Positions 28,061 to 37,261 of a stretch of 64,000 nt of DNA are shown piece by piece (positions within the stretch are counted from its first letter, which is position 1; each line of letters begins with the position of its first letter). Source of the DNA: Mesorhizobium australicum WSM2073 (GTDB lineage Bacteria > Pseudomonadota > Alphaproteobacteria > Rhizobiales > Rhizobiaceae); assembly GCF_000230995.2 (NCBI RefSeq), contig NC_019973.1, forward strand, positions 930,001 to 994,000, in the 5' to 3' direction. The position numbers were made by a program, and so were the translations under genes. The notes under the pieces are model-generated. The model saw nothing but the letters and a program-made list of their open reading frames with translations, did not search any database and was not told the DNA's origin.

Positions 28061-28321
28061 TCACTCCATGTCCGGCACTTCGCCGTTGGTGAACAGCACT
28101 GTCGGCGGCCCATAGTCGCCAAGCGCCGGGTCGGCGTCGCGACTCCATGCAATGACACCGGCGTGGTTTGAAGCCAGCGCCTTTGCCGTGCGGATCGCGC
28201 GGTCCTCGCTTTGCTGGTCGGTCGGGCCGTATGCGGTGAACAGCTCGCCATCCTCGCCGCGGTCGAACGCCACGACTACGATCAGCTTCGGCTTTTTCTG
28301 GTCTGGCACATCGTCTGACAC
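28061..28321 (-). CDS. Small protein, unknown function
   Basis: 86 residues starting with GTG at 28321, immediately after the stop of the upstream gene. It has an alternating strand-helix pattern: 'KLIVVVAFDRGEDGELFTAYGPTDQ', 'RAIRTAKALASNHAGVIAWSRDADP', 'GPPTVLFTNGEVP'. Not recognised; cytoplasmic. Gene order suggests co-translation with its neighbours. Confidence 0.65.
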   Translation of the reverse strand: MSDDVPDQKKPKLIVVVAFDRGEDGELFTAYGPTDQQSEDRAIRTAKALASNHAGVIAWSRDADPALGDYGPPTVLFTNGEVPDME

Positions 28322-28519
28322 TCAGTGCGTCCTGCCGGAGCGGAGATGCATCTCGATCTTATTGATTGCCTTGGTGAGCACATCGACTGCCTGCAGATTA
28401 ACGGCGAAGTCGAAGTTGCCTTGCGCCGTTTCGAATATCAGAACGCCGACCCTGGTCTCGTCGTCGCTCATCATGCCCATTCCAATGCCGGTCGGCATAT
28501 AGGGTGGTTTTTCTGACAT
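28322..28519 (-). CDS. Small protein, unknown function
   Basis: 65 residues from the ATG at 28519 (GAGAAAG upstream); the same frame is open further back to 28741 but there the sequence looks non-coding. The protein reads 'MPTGIGMGMMSDDETRVGVLIFETAQGNFDFAVNLQAVDVLTKAINKIEMHL', a small beta-beta-alpha-like unit. First gene of the trio ending at 27806. Not recognised. Confidence 0.55.
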   Translation of the reverse strand: MSEKPPYMPTGIGMGMMSDDETRVGVLIFETAQGNFDFAVNLQAVDVLTKAINKIEMHLRSGRTH

Positions 28520-28635
28520 GGTCTTTCTCATCAGACGTGGTGTGGCCTCGTCAGCCGTTCGGCCATCTGGTCGTGCGACTGGAGTGGCCAAAGCACGATC
28601 GATAGACGATAACGGTCGTGTTATCCCGTTCACCA

Positions 28636-29391
28636 CTATTCGAAATACATCGACTGGCCGCGCATCATTGCCAGGGTCAGTGCGATCGCAGGATTTGCAG
28701 GCGGCTTCTCCATAAGCAAGGAGCCGTCGAAATCGCGCCACGCCGCCATGCGCAATTCGTCACCGTCATCGGCGGCTGCAGGGTCGAAAACGTGGGCATC
28801 ATAGGGATTCCGGCCAATTTCAATTGTCCAGCCCTTGAGCGCCTTGCGAGCCATTTCTTCAACCTGGGCGAGGTCGCTGGTGAAGAAGGGGATACGGTCG
28901 CCATCTTCCGAAAGCGGCTCGACCCGATCCAGCGTCGGCCGCTCGGGCACCCAACCAAGAACGAAGGCAATGTCGAAATCGATCTGGCGGTCCGGGCCAG
29001 CTGTAACCTCCAGCCGTTTAACGACGTCAGGGTAGAGCTGCTTGCGCGCCGGCCACATGTCCGGAAGCGCCTCGGCTTGCAATCTCGTTCGGGGAACGTC
29101 GATCAGTTCCATGATCTGATGGTGCGGAACTTTGTCCTGGGGCCAGCCCACGCAACACGCAGTCGTCGCAGCCTTGTCGGCCTCCAACCAGACTGCCGCA
29201 CCTCGATCCTCGTCCTCGGTAGGCTTGTCATCTCCCGGAAAACCCTTGATATCCCAACCTTCCAAGGCGAACAGGCCTTCTGCGCCTTGCAACGCCGTGA
29301 TGCCGGCCCGCGCAAAGACCGCTTCGGCTGCCGCAACACCGCGTGCGAGTTCTTCGGGCGTTGCGTCTTCGATGTTTAAGCGAAGTTCCAT
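28636..29391 (-). CDS. Protein of unknown function behind a LexA box
   Basis: 251 residues; ATG at 29391 preceded by a near-perfect AGGAGG. Acidic protein. The N-terminal ~60 residues ('TPEELARGVAAAEAVFARAGITALQGAEGLFALEGWD') look like a helical repeat; the C-terminal part ('DFDIAFVLGW', 'DGDRIPFFTSDLAQVEEMARKAL') is faintly like the small sandwich domain seen in some phage proteins, which I do not trust as a function call. A LexA-type box lies 32-46 bp upstream of the start, so the gene is probably induced by DNA damage. Confidence 0.7.
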   Translation of the reverse strand: MELRLNIEDATPEELARGVAAAEAVFARAGITALQGAEGLFALEGWDIKGFPGDDKPTEDEDRGAAVWLEADKAATTACCVGWPQDKVPHHQIMELIDVPRTRLQAEALPDMWPARKQLYPDVVKRLEVTAGPDRQIDFDIAFVLGWVPERPTLDRVEPLSEDGDRIPFFTSDLAQVEEMARKALKGWTIEIGRNPYDAHVFDPAAADDGDELRMAAWRDFDGSLLMEKPPANPAIALTLAMMRGQSMYFE

Positions 29392-29422
29392 GTTCGCCTC
29401 CTGTGCCAATCATGCTCACAGT

Positions 29423-29437
29423 GAACAAAATAAGAAC
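29423..29437 (-). promoter_or_regulatory. LexA (SOS) box, GTTC-N7-GTTC
   Basis: GAAC-AAAATAA-GAAC on the plus strand, an exact match to the alphaproteobacterial LexA operator. It lies 32 bp before the ATG at 29391, where it would cover the promoter. Confidence 0.75.
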
Positions 29438-29843
29438 ATTGGAGTCAATAGGCTCTTGACAACAGGGGAATAGGTTCCCTTTTCCAACTCCTATAGCCCA
29501 CTAGACGATGATCGGCCCTCCGTCCCGGTTTCCAAGGCAACTGCATCCATCGCCGATCAAGATGCGGACCACCGCGGACGGGGACAGTCGGTCCCGCGTC
29601 CCGTCCTGCGGCCGGCGCTATGCTGACGCTCCTACGGCTGTCCTGTTAACCGCCCGCGGCGGGGGCGAATTTCCTCCGTCCTACGCGCGACAATCGTCCG
29701 CTGTTGCGGACGCGCGCAGGACTGCGGCTTATACGCCGTTTTCCTTAGAGCGCCGGCGGTCGCCGGCGCGGAGCCAATGATCGTGGAGACCTCAGATGGC
29801 TTCCGAGCCACATCCGGACTTACCGGCACCGCGTCGATGCGGC
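29438..29843. other. Non-coding stretch with a perfect GC hairpin
   Basis: About 400 bp without a credible gene. At 29750-29769 a perfect 9-bp inverted repeat (GCGCCGGCG, GT, CGCCGGCGC) lies 75 bp beyond the stop of the minus-strand vsr gene. It could end the methyltransferase-vsr operon, but there is no T-run on either side. Confidence 0.45.
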
Positions 29844-30278
29844 TTATTCCAGGTCGGGCTCACGCCGGATATCGGCTGCTAACATTTCCGCTTTTGAGTT
29901 TGCACGCGTCCTAGACTGAAGATCGCACTCCCATATGACGAAAACACGCCATCCTTGCGCTCGCAGCTCATCTTGCACGCGTGCATCGCGAGCGACGTTT
30001 CGGTCAAACTTATCCTTCCAGAACTGTGTGTTGCTCTTCGGCGTAGAGGCGACCTTGCAGCCATCGTGTCGATGCCAAAAGCAACCGTGCACAAACACGA
30101 CGGCGCGATGCTTTGGAAAGACCAAGTCGGGCTTGCCCGGGAGGCCCTTCTTGCGAAGCACGTAGCGAAAGCCGAGGCGGTGGAGCGCCCTGCGCAGCGT
30201 GACCTCCGGCGACGTATCGTTGGATCGTATTCGCGCCATCCTAGCGGAGCGTTCCGCAGGCGACAGGAAGTCCGCCAT
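29844..30278 (-). CDS. vsr: Very-short-patch mismatch endonuclease Vsr
   Basis: 144 residues, full length for the family. It nicks 5' of T in T:G mismatches formed when 5-methylcytosine deaminates. Hallmarks: 'SPAERSARMARIRSNDTSPEVTLRRALHRLGFRYV', 'GKPDLVFPKHRAVVFVHGCFWHRHDGC' (catalytic Asp, then the zinc-site His/Cys cluster), 'FWKDKFDRN', and 'WRVFVIWECDL'. It is the last gene of a five-gene minus-strand operon and starts 3 bp after the giant ATPase gene. Its presence agrees with the C5 methyltransferase heading that operon. Confidence 0.93.
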   Translation of the reverse strand: MADFLSPAERSARMARIRSNDTSPEVTLRRALHRLGFRYVLRKKGLPGKPDLVFPKHRAVVFVHGCFWHRHDGCKVASTPKSNTQFWKDKFDRNVARDARVQDELRAQGWRVFVIWECDLQSRTRANSKAEMLAADIRREPDLE

Positions 30279-30281
30279 GGC

Positions 30282-33200
30282 TTAACCCTCGGCCTTACTC
30301 GCCATCAGCTCGTAGAAGGGCAGGCCCTTGATCACTTGACCCGGCACGTCGAACGACTTGTAGAGGCAATGATGGTTTGGCAGGCCCTTGATCCGTTCCG
30401 CAATCTCGCCTGCCGAGCTCGCCAGACCCAGCGCACTGAGTTCCGCCGCCGTCACGTTGGGGACCTTGTGCACAAACCAGGTGAGCAGCGGCTCCCTGTA
30501 GTCGGTCGCGTTCACCTTGAAGTGCCGGAGGTACTGCGAGGCGAGGATTACGCCGCAGCCGAATTCCCGGCCTTGCAGGAGCAACTTGCGAAGGACGTCG
30601 AATTCGTACCGCATAATGTTGTCGGCTTCGTCGACCAACAAATACGAGTCGATGGCGCGAAGCTGGGGACCCGTTCCAATGAACGGTCGCTTAGGTATGC
30701 GAAGCATGTTCTCATAAAACATGTTCAGCATGACGGCGACCAGCATGTTCTTGCTGCGGTCGTCCTGCCCAAGCGCATCAAGCGAGATCACCACGGCGCC
30801 ATCAAGGAAGTCGGCAAATGGCTTTGTCTTTGTCGGGTCGGGCTCGAAGATTTCCATGTCGACCAAGTCGTCGATGATGGACATCGGGGAATCTGACTTG
30901 CCATCCAGCAATTCGGCATATGCGGCATGGACATCATAGATGGTCGGCGCACGCCCAGCACAATTTTCGTAGGCGGACTTCACGGCGCGCTTCAGCTTGT
31001 CTCGTTGGACCGGACCAATCCCCGAATAGATCTTGTCGAGCACATCGGCAAAAAACCGAAAGCGATCGAGCCAAGGAACCATCGAGTCTTCCATTCCGGC
31101 CGTATCGAAAAGATTGAGCGGAAGACGATAAGGCTTCACGACCCTCGCGCCCGTGGCCTTGACGAAGTCGTCGCTGCTGTAGTCGCGCTTATAGTCGAAG
31201 ATCAGGATGCGCGGCTTTATCCCCCTGTTGCTCGGCGCAGAAGCCGCAATCTGGAAGACGAGGGACTTTAGGAGCTGGGTCTTACCGGTGCCGAGATCAC
31301 CAACCACGCCCATGTTGAGCTGGTTGAGCCTAGTATCCGATAAGAGGAGAGAGACGTCCCTGCGCTCGAACCCGTCGACTGTCATCCCGACCGCAAGCTC
31401 TACCCCGCTGCCGTCGACACCTGGTGCCGGTGGAAGTAATTCCTCCGTGACCACTGGTGCCAAGGCGGGCGGAACAGCCGCACCGCTCGCTTCGGCAGGT
31501 CCGATATCAGCGATCGTTTCCAGCGCAAGATCCAACGGATCGACGATGATTGTGTCGCTGGACTCGTGGTCGCCGTCGGCACGCCTTGCTCCCATCGACC
31601 AATCGCCAATTTTGGCCCTGATACTATCGTAGAATCCCTGTGCGTCACCCGCGACGATCCGCCCGGCGTCGCGCGCCCCAATGACCATTGTCTCCTCAAA
31701 ACCGTCACCATCGCGATCCACAGCATCACTGATGACACTGTCATCAACGACGATCAGACGGCCGCGTCGGTCTACAGTGACATCACCGTTTACCCCGAGG
31801 ACGGCGCCGGCGATCCTCTCGTGGAATCCAGCCCAGTCGGCCGAGGCGCCCGACAGATCATGATGCGCACTATACACCCTCATCCCAAAACCGATGATCG
31901 ACAGCAGCAGGTGCTGGTAGGCGAGGCGCCAGGCCGACAGCGCGTCCTTTTCCTCTGCTAGTACGGAAAGGAGGTCCGCCAGGGATCTTGCCTGGCCAAG
32001 AGCATCCTTGACGTCGGCGACCGGGAACACATAGCCGAGACGGCACTTCACCTCGATCGGAGTCAGGTGAATACGAGTCTTCCCCGATTCCAAGGTGATG
32101 CCAACGACCAGCAGGTCCGGTCGCGCCAGCGTTGCGTCGGGCCGATCTTGGTTTAGCGCCCGCGAGAGGTCATCAAGATATCCGCGGAACGGATCGACGG
32201 GGATGACCAGGGAGATCGTTGGTTCATCGCTACTTCCGCCGATGACGGGCATAAGGCTATTGCCGCTTGATGCTAGTCGGAACCGGTCCTGCAACAGGCG
32301 GGCGGCGACGAAAAGTCCGAGGTCTCCCGTCGCTCCGGTGTCATCGCCAGCGAGCCCGCGGATCGTCGGGATGCCACGGCGCGCGACTTCAAGCAGAATG
32401 TCTTCCACGCGAGAGTCGTCCAGGGCTTCGCAACCGGGCAGACGGGACAGCACCTTCCTAAGGCCATCGCGGTCAGAGGCTTTCACCCGGGACAGCAGAT
32501 AATAGCCGTTAGTATCCCCGGCGCGGTGCGAATAGGACGGAAGATCGTAATCCCACAGATAGGATTGCGGGAGCCAGCCTCCGAGGAAGCACGCGGGGTC
32601 AACCGCAGACGAGGACACAGCGACAAAATCGGTCTTCTTCGCTTCTAGCATGTCGCCGATAGCATGGACGTTTGGAGCGAAGCGAAGCCCTGCCGGCCGT
32701 TCGCCCGTGTTCTCCAAGGCTCCGATACAGGCCGCAACCTTATCCGCCAACGGATCGCCCGAAGTGCTCGCGGGCCGCGCCTGCCGGGACTCGCTTAGAA
32801 AGAAGCCGGGAAGCTGGCGGCGCACCCGATGGCGGATGAGCCCTCCGACGCCAAGGGATGACAGCGACGGCGTCTCCGAAGCTTCCGGCTCCGAAGAGTC
32901 GAGTTGGGCGATAATGCCTAAGTCGAGGCCAGCGCCAACTGGGTGCCCTGAAAACCACCGGACATGGTTCCGGGTGTCTTCGGAGAGATTGGCGATCGTG
33001 GCCTCATCCGGCCTCGCTCCCTCCGTTCTAGTGTCAAATACATCTAGGCGTCGGGGACCGGATGTGTGTCGTCTTGCGGGCTTGCCTCCCTCCGCGTATC
33101 GGGCACCAGACCAGGCGACTAGGCCCTCGTTGCAGGAATCCGTCGCGCCTCCAGCGCTCGAAACAACAACGCTTATGATTGGCTTGGCGCAGAGGACATT

Positions 33201-35741
33201 CGAGACGTCATCGAGCGCCCGTTCCACCTGACTCGCACTAAAGCCTGTCGAGATTCCGCCAACCGAGAGGCCAAGAGCCGGGCCGAAAGGCGCGGAACGA
33301 GACCTTTCAGGCAACGTACGCAGACGCGCGCCATTCCAAAGAACCGACCAATAGTCTGAGTTCGATTCGACGGCTAGGAACGGAATGTGCTCCACCCCTT
33401 CGGGGGAGATAACGGGCATCCGGAGGATATCCGGCACCATCCCAGGATCGAGGACACCAGCTGCTGGGCAGGGCCGGCTACTTGATGCCGACGCGTCCAG
33501 TACACCCTGAGCCACGGCGTGCCACGCCAGGCGCATGGGATGCAGAGGCGAGAGCAGAATGGCGTCGGGCACGCGCGACAGTGTGCGACCGCCCGGCTCC
33601 AGCGAAGCGATCGCGATGACGTCGGACCAAGTCGCCACTTCAGGGCTAGCCTTCAGCCACCCCGCGTAGGCATCGAGGTATTGCTCAATGAGTGCCGGGA
33701 AGGATTCGTCGTTGCGTAGCCACTCCCCCAGGGGGGCGGCCTCTATCAGGCCCGACTGGTCCCCTGGCCCTCGGATCAGCGCAGCGATCGCCCGCCGCGC
33801 CTCTACAAAGCCCGCAGGAGGATCGAAGTGGCTCGCCGGTGGGCGTGGATCCTGAAGGAACCGCCCCGCAGACAAGATTCGTCCGGTCTCCTCCGCCCAC
33901 TTTGGTTGCACCCACTGGTCGCCGTAGTCTTCCGCTAGAACAAGCGGCAGGTATGATAGCGAGACGTCCTCGTCCTGTAGCATCCATGCCTGCAAGCTGC
34001 TCGTCCGCGCGCTCCTGTTCAACTGCACGACAGGTTTCGATCCAGTCGGATCGACCTGCCTTCGGTTTAGCTTGATCAGCCGCTCGAACTCGCTCCTGCA
34101 TCCGTCCTCGACGACGTCCTCGCATGAAAGGAATACACGGCACGTCTCAGAGGCTAACTTGCCGTTCGGCAATGCCCGCTCAAACGAGATGTCGACCTGG
34201 TACGAGCCGTCTGCTTCAACCTCGAGCTGGTGCAAGCCCGGACGCATCTCCCGGAGCACTAGCTCCTGGGAGTCGTCTCCGCCATTGCCATCGCCGCCCG
34301 CTGTCCCTGCCGCTCGCTCCACGACCGTCGTGCCCGGCGACATAAATATCAGGAGCTCGTATCGTCCAGGCCCAGGAAGGGAGATACTCGTCTCCCAATT
34401 TGCCCCGCGCGTTCGCCTTGCGGGTGCCTTCGGGGAAGTGATCTTCCTGGCGAGCCGGCACGCCACAAAGATGCCGGGAAGCCACGTCAAAAGCGATATT
34501 ACCTTGATTGAACCCGGCTTGTGGCTTTCGGCGCTTGCCTTGTATTGGATCGGAGAGCGGTGGGGCGGAGGAGCTGCGTCCGTGAACTCCGCTCCGCCTC
34601 CGACGTCGAGCGCGCCGGGAAAACCGCCGGCATTTTTACCGGGCGAGCGATCGAGCGTCACCGCAACGGGCTCATTGCCTTCGGTTCCCGCTCGGATTGC
34701 AAGTTGGACCTCGCCGTCAACGAGTAGCGGGACTCCCTTCGAGGGAGGCAACAATGGATTGAGGCACTCGAGCCGTATGTCCCCGGTAATCTCCGGCTCG
34801 TCGGTTAGGAGTTCCGCCCATAGCTCGGCTGTTAGCCCCATCCACCAGGCTGGGGGATCACTCAGGCCCAGCCCCGCCGCAGGGGCGTAGAAGGCTTCCG
34901 GCGCTCGCTCTAGCGCCGTAGGCACATCGCACGTCGACCGAATGTGCTGCAGGAAGGCTTCGACCCACACCTTCTGGTCAGTCGCGGCGGCTTCCAGGGC
35001 GTCGGCGAGGCCAGACCTGAAGCCGTCAGATAGCGCAGCAGCGACGCCGTCCAGCGTCGCGTGCTGCTCGCTTGAGGAGAGCTTGTCGTCGGACATTGGC
35101 GGCACGCCGCAGGCAAGGCTGATGCCGCGCGTGGCAGTGAGAGAGCCGCCGCCGACCGCGAACACGCGGGACAGGAGCCGCCACGCCGCTCGGCGGCTAT
35201 CCTTGTCTTGATCGACATCATCCACTGCCCGCATCGCACGCTGCACAAGCTCAGCGGCACTGTCGCGATTGTCGTTAGAGACGCCTGTGGCATCAAGGGC
35301 GGCTGCAATCACGCGTTGGATGAACGAGTCGGCCCACCACTGGTCGAATGGCACGTTGGCACCGTTGCTCGCACCAGACACACCAAATTCGTCAGTTGTG
35401 GACGATACCGACCGGATCGCGTGTTGCCGGGGTGGAACCAAGGCAAGGTAACTCGAAGCGGTCGGCGAATTCCGCAAGTCCAGCAGATGAGTTTCGTCGC
35501 ATCGGCCAGAGGCGCCGATTGGAGGATTGAACCCGTCGGGCTCGTGCCCGGGAACTTGAAGGAGGATCGGCAAGTCTAGAGCAGTCGATCCAGCCACAAG
35601 CAGATCATAGACTTCGCCAAGGACTTCGAGTGGAGGCCCGTGAAAGATGAGCCGCGACTCACCACCGCTAGCAGCTCCAGACGCGGTTTCGGCCACACGA
35701 GACCGGATCGCGCCGGCAAGCCAGTCTGAGAGCTTCCTCAT
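30282..35741 (-). CDS. Giant DptH-like protein: PD-(D/E)XK-type nuclease motif plus HerA/FtsK-like ATPase
   Basis: 1,819 residues from the ATG at 35741, which overlaps the stop of the preceding gene (ATGA); a longer open frame to 36002 is antisense-like and rejected. Residues ~1207-1231 hold 'RPDLLVVGI' and, after ~20 residues, 'PIEVKCR', the PD...E-x-K core of restriction-type nucleases. A HerA/FtsK-type motor follows: Walker A GDLGTGKT (~1479-1486), 'RILIFDYKRDYS', Walker B 'SYLLVDEADNIM' (~1700) and 'ILASQYLRHF'. The first ~1,200 residues are unassigned. Size, order and partners resemble DptH of the phosphorothioation-linked DptFGH restriction machinery, but no dnd genes are nearby. Confidence 0.75.
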   Translation of the reverse strand: MRKLSDWLAGAIRSRVAETASGAASGGESRLIFHGPPLEVLGEVYDLLVAGSTALDLPILLQVPGHEPDGFNPPIGASGRCDETHLLDLRNSPTASSYLALVPPRQHAIRSVSSTTDEFGVSGASNGANVPFDQWWADSFIQRVIAAALDATGVSNDNRDSAAELVQRAMRAVDDVDQDKDSRRAAWRLLSRVFAVGGGSLTATRGISLACGVPPMSDDKLSSSEQHATLDGVAAALSDGFRSGLADALEAAATDQKVWVEAFLQHIRSTCDVPTALERAPEAFYAPAAGLGLSDPPAWWMGLTAELWAELLTDEPEITGDIRLECLNPLLPPSKGVPLLVDGEVQLAIRAGTEGNEPVAVTLDRSPGKNAGGFPGALDVGGGAEFTDAAPPPHRSPIQYKASAESHKPGSIKVISLLTWLPGIFVACRLARKITSPKAPARRTRGANWETSISLPGPGRYELLIFMSPGTTVVERAAGTAGGDGNGGDDSQELVLREMRPGLHQLEVEADGSYQVDISFERALPNGKLASETCRVFLSCEDVVEDGCRSEFERLIKLNRRQVDPTGSKPVVQLNRSARTSSLQAWMLQDEDVSLSYLPLVLAEDYGDQWVQPKWAEETGRILSAGRFLQDPRPPASHFDPPAGFVEARRAIAALIRGPGDQSGLIEAAPLGEWLRNDESFPALIEQYLDAYAGWLKASPEVATWSDVIAIASLEPGGRTLSRVPDAILLSPLHPMRLAWHAVAQGVLDASASSSRPCPAAGVLDPGMVPDILRMPVISPEGVEHIPFLAVESNSDYWSVLWNGARLRTLPERSRSAPFGPALGLSVGGISTGFSASQVERALDDVSNVLCAKPIISVVVSSAGGATDSCNEGLVAWSGARYAEGGKPARRHTSGPRRLDVFDTRTEGARPDEATIANLSEDTRNHVRWFSGHPVGAGLDLGIIAQLDSSEPEASETPSLSSLGVGGLIRHRVRRQLPGFFLSESRQARPASTSGDPLADKVAACIGALENTGERPAGLRFAPNVHAIGDMLEAKKTDFVAVSSSAVDPACFLGGWLPQSYLWDYDLPSYSHRAGDTNGYYLLSRVKASDRDGLRKVLSRLPGCEALDDSRVEDILLEVARRGIPTIRGLAGDDTGATGDLGLFVAARLLQDRFRLASSGNSLMPVIGGSSDEPTISLVIPVDPFRGYLDDLSRALNQDRPDATLARPDLLVVGITLESGKTRIHLTPIEVKCRLGYVFPVADVKDALGQARSLADLLSVLAEEKDALSAWRLAYQHLLLSIIGFGMRVYSAHHDLSGASADWAGFHERIAGAVLGVNGDVTVDRRGRLIVVDDSVISDAVDRDGDGFEETMVIGARDAGRIVAGDAQGFYDSIRAKIGDWSMGARRADGDHESSDTIIVDPLDLALETIADIGPAEASGAAVPPALAPVVTEELLPPAPGVDGSGVELAVGMTVDGFERRDVSLLLSDTRLNQLNMGVVGDLGTGKTQLLKSLVFQIAASAPSNRGIKPRILIFDYKRDYSSDDFVKATGARVVKPYRLPLNLFDTAGMEDSMVPWLDRFRFFADVLDKIYSGIGPVQRDKLKRAVKSAYENCAGRAPTIYDVHAAYAELLDGKSDSPMSIIDDLVDMEIFEPDPTKTKPFADFLDGAVVISLDALGQDDRSKNMLVAVMLNMFYENMLRIPKRPFIGTGPQLRAIDSYLLVDEADNIMRYEFDVLRKLLLQGREFGCGVILASQYLRHFKVNATDYREPLLTWFVHKVPNVTAAELSALGLASSAGEIAERIKGLPNHHCLYKSFDVPGQVIKGLPFYELMASKAEG

Positions 35742-37261
35742 GACGCAACACCCACTCGACCGTGCCGGGCAGCGGCAAATGGTGGCACCAGGAGCATCCC
35801 ACTTTCGGCGTCCGGACTGTCCAGCACCAGGCCGAGCATGCGTAGCTGATGCCCCAGGTCGTTTTGCGCGATGTCGCGATGGTCCACGGCAATTCCATAG
35901 GCGGCCATATGCTGCGCGAGCCGATGCACCGATCGAGGCCCAGCGAGGCCCGCTAGCGAACAATGTACCAAGGCGAGCACGGCAACGGGGCCTGGGGAGC
36001 ACACCCAGGGGCTGGATTTGGCCGCTCCACGCTTCCGCAAGATGTAGCCTTGGTCATAGCCCCGAAGGATCGGGTTCGCGGCCTGGCGTTGGTAGAGGAC
36101 ATGCCGCCCGAACTCCATGAGGTTCGAGCCCACTCCCTTGCGGCAGAGGAGCGCCCGGGCCTCCCTGTCGGCAAGGTCGTCGACAAGGCTCGTGACCTCT
36201 AGCAGTTTCGACCGATGTGCGCCGACATGGCGGCAAAAGTCCCCGAGCTCAGCGGCGGAGGAAAGTTGCCCCGCAAATGGTGCTCCGGCCTCTTCCAGAC
36301 TCCAGAGCACCGCATTCATGCCGAGGCGTGAACGTAGGTACTTCGATGTTCGGTCCTTAAGTTCCGAAACCGCGCCCGTGCCATAGCTGAGATAACTCAG
36401 CACGCGAGGGTAAAACAACGTCCGTGGATCATCGGGTACGGGCTGGCCCTCAACCGAGCGCCTTACGCTATCCCACGTCATTTTCTGAACTTCGCAAAGC
36501 CACGCCACATGTGCCACAGCTGCGACCCGCACGAGGGCCTCAACGAGGCTGGTCCATTGCCGGCGCGTCATCAAAGGCTTTGCGGCAACGACGGCGTCGA
36601 GGTCTCGAACAAACTGGCGCGCTGGAAACGCGTAGCCTTCGAGCTCAGCCGGCGGAAGGCAATGCACGTCGTTCGCATCGGGCGGGATGCACGCAGGTCC
36701 CCAGCTGATCCCAGTCCAAGCGGACAGCTCGTCTCTCAGGAACCGCGCAAAAACGTCATCATCGTCGTGCACCATCAATGCATCGAACAGATTTGCCCAA
36801 CGGGCCTCCGCAGCCTTGTCACTGTTGGATCCAAGCCAGACCATCCTACGCACAAGAGCGCCCGCCGGCCACGGATTGCCAGCCAGGCGAGCGGACCCCG
36901 AGAATGACGCGGTCTCCCCGACTAGAGGCGTTACTTGCAGGAAGCGCTTCGTCGACTGGTTGGGAAGCTTCGGGCTTTCCAGCACATCGTGCAGGAGCGC
37001 GTGCAGGGCATCGCCCTCTAGCGATGCGCCAGCTGGCTTGGTCCGCCTGTCACGGCGGGTACCGATGTTGCGATCGAGCTCCCTTCCCTTAAGAGGAACC
37101 ATGCCCTCGCTCAGCCCAGCCAGTCCGATAGTTCGATATAGTCCCGCTACGAGGACTTCGGAGTTGGCGTATTCTGGCGCCGGGGTTATGGAGAGCGCTG
37201 CCGCCTTGTAGAGCGGGTGGGATTTCGCCCACGGCGACGCCTTGAATTCCGCAAGGCTCAT
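35738..37261 (-). CDS. Unknown protein in DptG-like position
   Basis: 507 residues, starting at an ATG that overlaps the stop of the ATPase gene before it (ATGA) and ending in an ATGA overlap with the giant gene after it. It is largely helical. No motif is recognised; the C-terminal third has 'NPILRGYDQGYILRKRGA' and 'PGPVAVLALVHCS', then a helix-turn-helix-like 'SVHRLAQHMAAYGIAVDHRDI'. Strict translational coupling on both sides says it acts in a complex with the two ATPases. By position it corresponds to DptG, but I cannot show homology by eye. Confidence 0.7.
   Translation of the reverse strand: MSLAEFKASPWAKSHPLYKAAALSITPAPEYANSEVLVAGLYRTIGLAGLSEGMVPLKGRELDRNIGTRRDRRTKPAGASLEGDALHALLHDVLESPKLPNQSTKRFLQVTPLVGETASFSGSARLAGNPWPAGALVRRMVWLGSNSDKAAEARWANLFDALMVHDDDDVFARFLRDELSAWTGISWGPACIPPDANDVHCLPPAELEGYAFPARQFVRDLDAVVAAKPLMTRRQWTSLVEALVRVAAVAHVAWLCEVQKMTWDSVRRSVEGQPVPDDPRTLFYPRVLSYLSYGTGAVSELKDRTSKYLRSRLGMNAVLWSLEEAGAPFAGQLSSAAELGDFCRHVGAHRSKLLEVTSLVDDLADREARALLCRKGVGSNLMEFGRHVLYQRQAANPILRGYDQGYILRKRGAAKSSPWVCSPGPVAVLALVHCSLAGLAGPRSVHRLAQHMAAYGIAVDHRDIAQNDLGHQLRMLGLVLDSPDAESGMLLVPPFAAARHGRVGVAS

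Noticed and set aside
29508..29780. 90-codon plus-strand frame downstream of vsr
   Set aside because: Includes a perfect GC hairpin, has no ribosome site, and the product is Arg/Pro/Ser-rich.
35742..36002. N-terminal extension of the giant nuclease-ATPase to 36002
   Set aside because: It would overlap the preceding gene by 265 bp and reads as Arg/Pro/Ala-rich shadow; the ATG at 35741 forms an ATGA overlap.
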